Under the pieces are notes generated by a model that had not been told where the DNA came from, did not search any database, and saw nothing but the letters and a program-made list of their open reading frames with translations. Shown here in pieces: positions 9,865 to 14,691 of a stretch of 14,691 nucleotides of DNA (positions within the stretch are counted from its first letter, which is position 1; each line of letters starts with the position of its first letter). Source of the stretch: an uncultured Collinsella sp. (GTDB lineage: Bacteria; Actinomycetota; Coriobacteriia; Coriobacteriales; Coriobacteriaceae); NCBI GenBank assembly GCA_900554495.1, contig USHR01000028.1:1-14691 (forward strand), in the 5' to 3' direction. Position numbers and translations under genes: made by a program.

Positions 9865-9895
9865 TGTGACAAAGGGACAGTCCCTTTGTCACATT
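9863..9895. repeat. Palindromic intergenic repeat, perfect copy
   Basis: The arms AATGTGACAAAGGGAC (9863-9878) and GTCCCTTTGTCACATT (9880-9895) are perfect reverse complements around one central A. The left arm begins inside the TAA stop of the ABC transporter gene. No T-tract follows, so it is not a standard intrinsic terminator, although a hairpin here could protect the 3' end of the mRNA. A diverged copy lies at 13730-13762. I recall similar TGTGACAAAGGGAC elements dispersed in Coriobacteriia genomes. Confidence 0.88.
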
Positions 9896-10052
9896 GAGTG
9901 GCATGTAAATCGAGGTCTAATACTTTTTACTCGTTCACTTTTCGGGAAAACCATTCACCTTCGTTGCATAGGGACGGCTGGAGGGGTAGTGGGTGCCGGG
10001 TGACCGCTTCTGTCTTGGGCGGATTGTCGACTTGGGCCTCCGACGCGCCGCG
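9896..10052. other. Intergenic spacer between convergent transporter and flavodoxin genes
   Basis: About 157 bp between the repeat and the flavodoxin stop codon. I see no open frame worth calling, no clear terminator in either direction and no tRNA-like fold. The part at 9905-9955 is noticeably more AT-rich than its surroundings. Confidence 0.5.
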
Positions 10053-10526
10053 CTAGAGGTATCTTGCCGCGAACTTCTCGAGTTCGGTGTCGCTTACGTT
10101 GTTGAGGGCGCCGCCGTCAACGATCTTTGCGCCTGGAGCGCTTGCTCTAAGGATCGACGCTGTCTTGCCCATTCCGCTCCCGCCCGAGGTGGCAAACAGG
10201 ACGATTGTTTTGCCCGTCAGGTCGTAAGACTCAAGGAATGTGCTGACAATCGCCGGAGCTACGTACCACCAGATGGGAAATCCCAAAAAGATGGTGTTGT
10301 AGTCTTCGATGTGCTCGACTCTGGAGGTTATGACGGGGCGGCAGGAGGGGTCGGCTGCCTCGAGTGTGCTGCGGCTCTGTTTGTCACGCCAGTCAAGGTC
10401 GGCGCTTGTGTATGGATTGGCGGGTACAATGGCGAACAGGTCGCTGTCCGCTACACGAGCCAGGCGACATGCAACGTCCTTCGTGGTACCCGTTGCGCTG
10501 AAATATGTCACAAGTGTCTTAGCCAA
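10053..10526 (-). CDS. Flavodoxin (Flavodoxin_4 type)
   Basis: The product has 157 residues, a usual length. The N-terminal strand KTLVTYFSATGTTKDVACRL carries the FMN-phosphate loop SATGTT. Hallmarks of this flavodoxin subfamily follow: DLDWRDKQSR, the FLGFPIWWYVAP flavin-contact segment, the FLESYDLTGKTIVLFATSGG strand and GSGMGK loop. The start is the TTG at 10526, with AAAGGAA at good spacing; the frame stays open further upstream, but that stretch (RHRGHEKAPN and so on) is not flavodoxin-like and overlaps the gene before it. It is the last gene of the minus-strand operon, 58 bp after the small hypothetical protein. It probably serves as a low-potential FMN electron carrier or flavodoxin-type oxidoreductase; partners are unknown, and the linked aldo-keto reductases are NAD(P)H-dependent. 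Confidence 0.9.
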   Translation of the reverse strand: MAKTLVTYFSATGTTKDVACRLARVADSDLFAIVPANPYTSADLDWRDKQSRSTLEAADPSCRPVITSRVEHIEDYNTIFLGFPIWWYVAPAIVSTFLESYDLTGKTIVLFATSGGSGMGKTASILRASAPGAKIVDGGALNNVSDTELEKFAARYL

Positions 10527-10584
10527 TGGAGTTCCTTTCGTTGCTGTGGTTTGGGCCTTATGCTGAGGTGCGTTTGGCGCTTTC

Positions 10585-10824
10585 TCATGACCGCGATGCC
10601 GTGCGGTTTGTCCTGCATTCGGTTGAGGCGTTGCGTAGCCGGTAGATGAGATAGTCAAGGCGCTCGAGTTTTTGCTGTCCCGAGTGGATATCGTCGAGCA
10701 ATTCGCGACGATACCGTTTTAGTAGACAAATACGCGCGCAGTCGCTGGCGGCCGAGCTGTACAGCTCGATGAGATCTTCGCTACAGCCGGCGTCGTGTAG
10801 GCCGTCGATGATGCTGTCGTCCAT
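10585..10824 (-). CDS. Small helical protein of unknown function
   Basis: This 79-residue protein begins MDDSIIDGLHDAGCSEDLIE and continues with two long amphipathic helices rich in Arg, Leu and Asp/Glu (YRRELLDDIHSGQQKLERLD, then YLIYRLRN), ending in a basic tail. There is no signal peptide or membrane segment. I recall similar short proteins beside flavodoxin or aldo-keto reductase genes in gut anaerobes, but know no function. The ATG at 10824 lies 4 bp after the stop of the upstream reductase gene and has no good ribosome binding site, so it is probably translated by coupling. A longer in-frame reading from 10896 would only overlap the reductase's own coding end and is rejected. The helical, charged build would suit a protein-protein adaptor; that is a guess. 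Confidence 0.75.
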   Translation of the reverse strand: MDDSIIDGLHDAGCSEDLIELYSSAASDCARICLLKRYRRELLDDIHSGQQKLERLDYLIYRLRNASTECRTNRTASRS

Positions 10825-10828
10825 GTCG

Positions 10829-11848
10829 TTACTTTGCGATTTTGACTTTGGTAGTGCCAGCAAGCGGCTTTTCGCCGGGACGGGCCTTGGGGCCAACGAG
10901 CGCGTGCGGTTGATAAAGCTCCTCGAGGAAGTCGATCTCGGCGGGGGAGAGCGTTACGTCGAGCGCTGCCACGGCATCGTCGACGCGCTCGGGCTTGGAG
11001 CAACCCACGATGGGTGCCTCGACCCCACGCGCCCAGTGCCACGCCAGCGCAATCTGCGCCATCGACACGTCATGATCGGCGGCGACCTTGGCCACGCGCT
11101 CAACGACGGGCATGTCGATGTCGCGGTCATGGTCATACTTATTGGCCATGGTCGTGTCGGTGGTGCCACGTGTGCTCGAGCTATCCCATGTGGGGCGGCA
11201 GAGGTGTCCCGACGCCAGGGGGCTGTATGGCGTAAGGGCCATGTCAAACTGGCGGCACACCGGAATCATCTCCCGCTCGTCCTCTCGGTACAGCAGGTTG
11301 TAGTGGCACTGCATGCTCGTAAAGGGCGCCCATCCGTGGTCGCGCGCGACGATCTGCAGGTTGTGCAGCTGGTAAGCATACATAGCGCTGGCGCCAAGCG
11401 CGCGAACCTTGCCCTCGCGTACCAAGTCGTTGAGCGCCTCCATGGTCTCTTCCATGGGGACGTCGTAATCGAAGCGGTGAATGATGTAGAGGTCTAGGTA
11501 ATCGGTGCCCAAGCGCTTGAGCGAGCCTTCGATCTCGCGTTTGATGGCGTCGGCGGAAAGGCCGCCCTCGTTGAAGTGAACCTTGCTGGCCAGCACGACG
11601 CTCTCGCGAGCGATGCCCAGATTGCGCAGGGCGGCGCCTATGTACTCTTCGCTCGCGCCAAAGCTGTAGCAGTTCGCGGTATCGATAAAGTTGATTCCGG
11701 TGTCGAGCGCGCGTTTGATGACGGCGCGTGTGTCGTCGGGTCCGATGGTCCACTGATGAAAGTCGGGGCTGGGCTCGCCAAAGCTCATGCCTCCCAGGCA
11801 GAGTTTAGAGACTTTGATGCCGGAACGTCCGAGAGTTGTGTACTGCAC
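10829..11848 (-). CDS. Aldo/keto reductase, YajO-like
   Basis: The product has 339 residues, a TIM-barrel aldo-keto reductase. The catalytic tetrad is Asp56 and Tyr61 (FIDTANCYSFGASEE), Lys89 (VLASKVHF) and His124 (YIIHRFD). The N-terminal YTTLGRSGIKVSKLCLGGMS and the C-terminal cofactor segment APIVGCSKPERVDDAVAALD fit the YajO/AKR11-13 group. These enzymes reduce aldehydes or ketones with NAD(P)H in the cytoplasm; the natural substrate cannot be read from the sequence. The start is the GTG at 11848: AGGAG lies 4 bases upstream and the protein then begins exactly at the family's MQYTTLG. The frame is open 75 bp further up, but only inside the preceding gene. It lies 7 bp after the other reductase gene and 4 bp before the small protein gene, so it belongs to the same operon. 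Confidence 0.92.
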   Translation of the reverse strand: MQYTTLGRSGIKVSKLCLGGMSFGEPSPDFHQWTIGPDDTRAVIKRALDTGINFIDTANCYSFGASEEYIGAALRNLGIARESVVLASKVHFNEGGLSADAIKREIEGSLKRLGTDYLDLYIIHRFDYDVPMEETMEALNDLVREGKVRALGASAMYAYQLHNLQIVARDHGWAPFTSMQCHYNLLYREDEREMIPVCRQFDMALTPYSPLASGHLCRPTWDSSSTRGTTDTTMANKYDHDRDIDMPVVERVAKVAADHDVSMAQIALAWHWARGVEAPIVGCSKPERVDDAVAALDVTLSPAEIDFLEELYQPHALVGPKARPGEKPLAGTTKVKIAK

Positions 11849-11855
11849 GATGCTC

Positions 11856-12704
11856 CTATTTCTGGTTCTCAACGTCGGGCTTCCAAGCGGCATATTGCGC
11901 AAGCTTCTCGGGCGTGCGCTCATAGAAGCGTTTCCCGCGATCGAGGGTTGCCATGGCGGTCATGTCGTTATCTGTGAGCTCGAAGTCGAAGACATCGATG
12001 TTGTCGGCGATGTGCGTCGGATTCTGTGAGCCTGGAATGACGATATTTCCCTCTTGGATATGCCAGCGCATAATGATTTGAGCAGGCGTTTTGCCATACT
12101 TGACAGCGAGGTCTCGCACGACGGGCTCGTCCATGATGCTGCTGTTACCGCGCCCGCCGAGCGGGTACCACGCCTGCAACGCAATGTCGTGCTGGGCGAG
12201 CAACTTCTTCAGTTCGGTCTGCGGGAAATACGGATGGCACTCGACCTGAATAAGGGATGGAACGATCTCGCAATTTGCGAGAAGCTTCTCGATTTCGTTC
12301 TCGTCGAAATTGGAGATTCCGATGGAGCGGAGCTTGCCTTCCTTGTACGCGATCTCAAGCTTCTCATAGCCCGCCAAGTAGTCGCCTGCGGGTTGGTGCA
12401 GAATCATGAGGTCGATGTAAGGCGTGTTCAGACGCTCGAGCGTTTCGTCGACGGCGGTGTCGCTGTTGTAAAAATAGGGCCAGAGCTTGGTTTCGAGATA
12501 CACGTTTTCGCGCGGCAAGTCTGATTCGCGCACGCCACGACCCACTGCTCGCTCATTCACGTATGCATTGGCAGTGTCGATGAGCTCATACCCCATGCCG
12601 AGTGCGGAGGTAACCGACGATTGGGCATCGTCGGGTTTAAGCAGATACGTGCCAAGTCCTAGCTGGGGGATTTTGGTGCCGTTATTGAGCGTGATGTATT
12701 CCAT
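11856..12704 (-). CDS. Aldo/keto reductase, 2,5-diketogluconate reductase-like (AKR5 type)
   Basis: The product has 282 residues, the normal length. It begins with the family's NNGTKIPQLGLGTY, and the catalytic tetrad is Asp43, Tyr48, Lys73 and His103. The segment IQVECHPYFPQ and the loop IVIPGSQNPTHIADNIDVFD mark the AKR5-like class. In that loop the Lys and Arg that usually hold the 2'-phosphate of NADPH are Gly225 and His231, and Tyr20 stands where the reference enzyme has Phe22; this suggests relaxed or NADH-leaning cofactor use. The ATG at 12704 has GAAAGGAA 6 bases upstream. It is the first gene of the operon, facing the divergent LysR gene across 150 bp. It probably reduces small aldehydes, ketones or keto-sugars; the true substrate is unknown. 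Confidence 0.93.
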   Translation of the reverse strand: MEYITLNNGTKIPQLGLGTYLLKPDDAQSSVTSALGMGYELIDTANAYVNERAVGRGVRESDLPRENVYLETKLWPYFYNSDTAVDETLERLNTPYIDLMILHQPAGDYLAGYEKLEIAYKEGKLRSIGISNFDENEIEKLLANCEIVPSLIQVECHPYFPQTELKKLLAQHDIALQAWYPLGGRGNSSIMDEPVVRDLAVKYGKTPAQIIMRWHIQEGNIVIPGSQNPTHIADNIDVFDFELTDNDMTAMATLDRGKRFYERTPEKLAQYAAWKPDVENQK

Positions 12705-12854
12705 GCGTTTCCTTTCTCGATGGTTCTCTTCTGTAACGATAGTTTCGAGATTTGATAATGTATATTGCTTATAGCGACTAGCTAGATATACGGATTACGT
12801 ATGTAGAATGAAACGGACCGAATGAGGTTCCCCGTTGTGCACGAAGGGGCAAGT
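12705..12854. promoter_or_regulatory. Divergent control region between reductase operon and lysR
   Basis: This AT-rich 150 bp gap holds both start regions. It has a T-N11-A dyad (12788-12802), a weaker ATAA-N10-TTAT dyad (12755-12772) and the palindrome CTAGCTAG near 12777-12784. A weak candidate lysR promoter is TTGCTT (12765-12770), a 16 bp spacer and TATACG (12787-12792), which would overlap the dyad and fit autorepression. Regulation of the divergent operon by the adjacent LysR protein is typical of the family and likely here. Confidence 0.55.
12788..12802. promoter_or_regulatory. T-N11-A dyad, candidate LysR binding site
   Basis: The sequence ATACGGATTACGTAT has 5 bp inverted arms ATACG/CGTAT around a 5 bp centre, and its second T and second-last A are 11 bases apart. 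This is the classical LysR-type box, 53-67 bp upstream of the lysR start and 84-98 bp upstream of the reductase start. Confidence 0.5.
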
Positions 12855-13736
12855 ATGGAGCTGCGAACGCTGCGTTATTTTCTTGCTGTGGCCCGCGAGG
12901 AAAACATGACCGAAGCTGCCAACGTGCTACATGTGACGCAGCCCACGCTCTCGCGCCAGATAGCTGATCTTGAGCGCGAGCTGGGCGTGAAACTGTTCGA
13001 GCGCACCAATCGATCGTGCGTGCTCACGAGCGATGGCATGCGCCTGCGCCAACGCGCCGAGGAGATTGTCTTGCTGGTGGAGCAGACCGAGCTGGAGTTG
13101 GCGGATCGGGAGCTCGGCATTACGGGCGTTATCCGCATTGGCGCCGGCGAAACCAAATCGATGCGGCTGGTGCTCGATGCCTTTGCAGAGCTGCATCGGA
13201 ATTATCCCGGAGTGACGATTGAGCTCTATACCGGTAACGCCGATGCGGTGGAGGAGCGTCTGGAGCGTGGCCTGCTCGACTTTGCGTTGTTGCTGGAGCC
13301 CGTTAACGTCGAGAAATACGAATGGATTCGTATGCCCGAGGCGGATCGAGTCGGTGCTGTTGTTGCCGCGAGCGGTCCATGGGGCGGCCGGGACGTGCTG
13401 ACGCCTGCGGACGTGGCGAATATGCCGCTGCTGGTGAGTTCGCGCACCTTGAATCGAGCGCTGGACCTAGAAACGTGGTCGAGTGGCGTCCTTGGCGTCG
13501 ATGAACTCAACATCGTGGGGCATTTCGACCTGATCGGCAACGCGTCACATCTGGTGCGTTCGGGCGTTGCGTGTGCGGTTAGCATTGGAAGCTTGCTGCA
13601 GATAGATGAAGGCAGCGATTTGCGTTTTGTCCCATTTGAGCCGCCGCTTACCATTGCGTCGTATCTGGTATGGAAAAAATATCGCCTGCGTTCCCGCGTC
13701 TGCGAAGAGTTTCTGAACCGTTTGAATAGGATGTGA
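12855..13736 (+). CDS. LysR-family transcriptional regulator
   Basis: The product has 293 residues, the usual LysR length. Residues 1-60 form the winged helix: MELRTLRYFLAVAREENMTE, the recognition part VTQPTLSRQIADLERELG, and the wing VKLFERTNRSCVLTSDG. The rest is the two-lobed substrate-binding domain; segment GVIRIGAGETKSMRL opens it, as is common. The ATG at 12855 is preferred because AAGGGG lies 5 bases before it and LysR proteins start this way; an in-frame ATG 33 bp upstream would add an atypical leader. It is divergent from the reductase/flavodoxin operon and probably controls it in response to a small effector that cannot be named from the sequence. Its TGA stop is part of a diverged copy of the palindromic repeat. 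Confidence 0.93.
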   Translation: MELRTLRYFLAVAREENMTEAANVLHVTQPTLSRQIADLERELGVKLFERTNRSCVLTSDGMRLRQRAEEIVLLVEQTELELADRELGITGVIRIGAGETKSMRLVLDAFAELHRNYPGVTIELYTGNADAVEERLERGLLDFALLLEPVNVEKYEWIRMPEADRVGAVVAASGPWGGRDVLTPADVANMPLLVSSRTLNRALDLETWSSGVLGVDELNIVGHFDLIGNASHLVRSGVACAVSIGSLLQIDEGSDLRFVPFEPPLTIASYLVWKKYRLRSRVCEEFLNRLNRM

Positions 13737-13762
13737 CAAGGGGGCAGTCCCTTTGCTGCATT
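13730..13762. repeat. Palindromic intergenic repeat, diverged copy
   Basis: By eye it matches the copy at 9863-9895 in 27 of 33 positions. The centre GGGGGCAGTCCCTTTG is conserved, but changes in both arms reduce the pairing to about 10 of 16 positions. The lysR stop codon TGA (13734-13736) lies inside the element, just as the TAA of the ABC gene overlaps the first copy. Confidence 0.8.
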
Positions 13763-13781
13763 GATTTGAGGGTAGATGTTG

Positions 13782-14691
13782 ATGATTCTATCGTTGGCCC
13801 CTATGGAGGGGATTACCGGGCATGTGTTCCGTCGTGTGCATGCGGAGTGCTTCGGTGCGCTCGATTGCTATTACACGCCGTTTTTGCCGCCGCCGCGGGT
13901 GGGAAACCGCTTTGGCGGCAAGGCGTTTAAGGAAGTCGATCCGGCTAACAACCAAGGGCTCAACGTGGTGCCCCAGCTCATGTCCAAGAACGCGGACGAG
14001 TTTGTGTGGGCGGCACAGGTGCTCGCCGACATGGGCTATCGGGAGGTCAATCTCAACCTGGGTTGCCCTTCGGGAACGGTTGTCGCTAAGGGCAAGGGCT
14101 CGGGTTTCTTGCGCAATCTCGACGAGCTCGAGGTGTTCTTGAGTGATGTGTGCGAGCGGTCGCCGTTGCCGGTATCGGTAAAGACCAGGCTGGGGCTGGA
14201 GAGCGACGACGAATACGAGCGCGTGCTCGATCTGTATTGCCACATGCCGCTGGCAGAGCTGATCGTGCATCCGCGCGTACAGAAGGACCGCTATATGGGC
14301 TCGCCGCGCAAAGAGTTTTATGGCGAGACGCTGGAGCGCGCGCCGTTCCCCGTGGCCTATAACGGCGACATTTTCGATCTTGAGGATATGGACGCACTGA
14401 TGGAGGCCTATCCCGGGACACGCCATGTGATGCTGGGGCGTGGCTTGCTTGCGAACCCCGCGCTGGCTCGCATGGTCAAGGGCAGCCCCGCTGCAACGGC
14501 TGCTGAGCTGCAGCGTTTCCACGATACGCTGTTTGCGGCCTATGCAGAAGAGATTGGCGGTAATGCGGTTTTTCGTATGAAGGAGTGGTGGTTCTACGCC
14601 AAGTGCGCTTTCGCCAACCCCGCTACCGTTCACAAACTCGTACGTAAGACCAAAAAGGTCGACGAATACCGCGCCGCCGTCGAGCGCGTCT
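13782..14691 (+). CDS. tRNA-dihydrouridine synthase, DusB-like (3' end cut off)
   Basis: The frame is open from 13782 to the right edge, giving 303 residues without a stop; the family usually has about 310-330, so little is missing. The start LSLAPMEGITGHVFRRVH is the FMN-binding opening of Dus enzymes. The active-site loop is NLNLGCPSGTVVAKGKGSG with Cys95 as the general acid. Lys134 (VKTRLG) and His163 (IVHPRVQKDRYMG) are the usual substrate and flavin contacts, and AYNGDI and LGRGLLANPAL form the FMN-phosphate site. It reduces uridines to dihydrouridine in tRNA, in the cytoplasm, using NADPH. An ATG at 13776 is in the same frame but lies only 3 bases after GAGGG; the ATG at 13782 has better spacing. 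It follows lysR by 45 bp on the same strand and is probably functionally unrelated to it. Which uridine it modifies cannot be told. Confidence 0.92.
   Translation, partial: MILSLAPMEGITGHVFRRVHAECFGALDCYYTPFLPPPRVGNRFGGKAFKEVDPANNQGLNVVPQLMSKNADEFVWAAQVLADMGYREVNLNLGCPSGTVVAKGKGSGFLRNLDELEVFLSDVCERSPLPVSVKTRLGLESDDEYERVLDLYCHMPLAELIVHPRVQKDRYMGSPRKEFYGETLERAPFPVAYNGDIFDLEDMDALMEAYPGTRHVMLGRGLLANPALARMVKGSPAATAAELQRFHDTLFAAYAEEIGGNAVFRMKEWWFYAKCAFANPATVHKLVRKTKKVDEYRAAVERV

Noticed and set aside
11244..11753. A 169-residue minus-strand frame inside the YajO-like reductase gene
   Set aside because: Extremely Arg/His-rich shadow of a gene with an intact catalytic tetrad in the other frame.

Overview
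The window looks like chromosomal DNA from a gut actinobacterium of the class Coriobacteriia, most likely Collinsella or a close relative. The reasons are high G+C coding sequence with strong wobble-position bias, ribosome binding sites of the GAAAGGA type, several TTG/GTG starts, a palindromic TGTGACAAAGGGAC repeat after stop codons, and a gene content (CXXC micro-protein/NapH-like/TlpA-like redox cassette, flavodoxin/aldo-keto reductase operon) that I associate with this group. The genus is an inference; there is no rRNA or tRNA gene here to settle it.

Left part, minus strand (1-4220): a two-component system (response regulator 3546-4220, histidine kinase 2398-3549, joined by an ATGA overlap), then a LuxR-type regulator with a helical, TPR-like N-terminal region (1326-2330), then a secreted beta-sandwich protein with a twin-arginine-like signal peptide (from 1168, running off the left edge).

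Centre, plus strand (4311-6352): divergent from the two-component system and separated from it by 90 bp is a tight three-gene redox cassette. It encodes a 48-residue membrane micro-protein ending in a CLEC motif (CD1871A family), a polytopic iron-sulfur membrane protein of the NapH/NosR type, and a TlpA/ResA-like thioredoxin-fold lipoprotein. The genes overlap by 8 and 14 bp. Together they could carry electrons from a cytoplasmic donor through membrane Fe-S centres to an extracytoplasmic thiol, with the divergent two-component system as the likely regulator; its kinase carries a CXXC in its first membrane helix. A clear intrinsic terminator closes this unit (6432-6459). A single large MacB-like ABC ATPase/permease fusion with an extracytoplasmic domain of about 650 residues follows (6607-9864).

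Right part: a minus-strand operon (12704 down to 10053) encodes two aldo-keto reductases, a 79-residue protein of unknown function and a flavodoxin. A divergent LysR regulator (12855-13736) shares a 150 bp control region with it, and that region contains a T-N11-A dyad. The first aldo-keto reductase carries, naturally, substitutions that I recall being engineered into a related enzyme to let it use NADH. The window ends in a plus-strand tRNA-dihydrouridine synthase gene, truncated at the right edge. Two copies of the palindromic repeat sit exactly on the stop codons of the ABC transporter gene and the lysR gene.

No CRISPR array, transposase, tRNA or rRNA was seen. No gene-free stretch exceeds about 255 bp.
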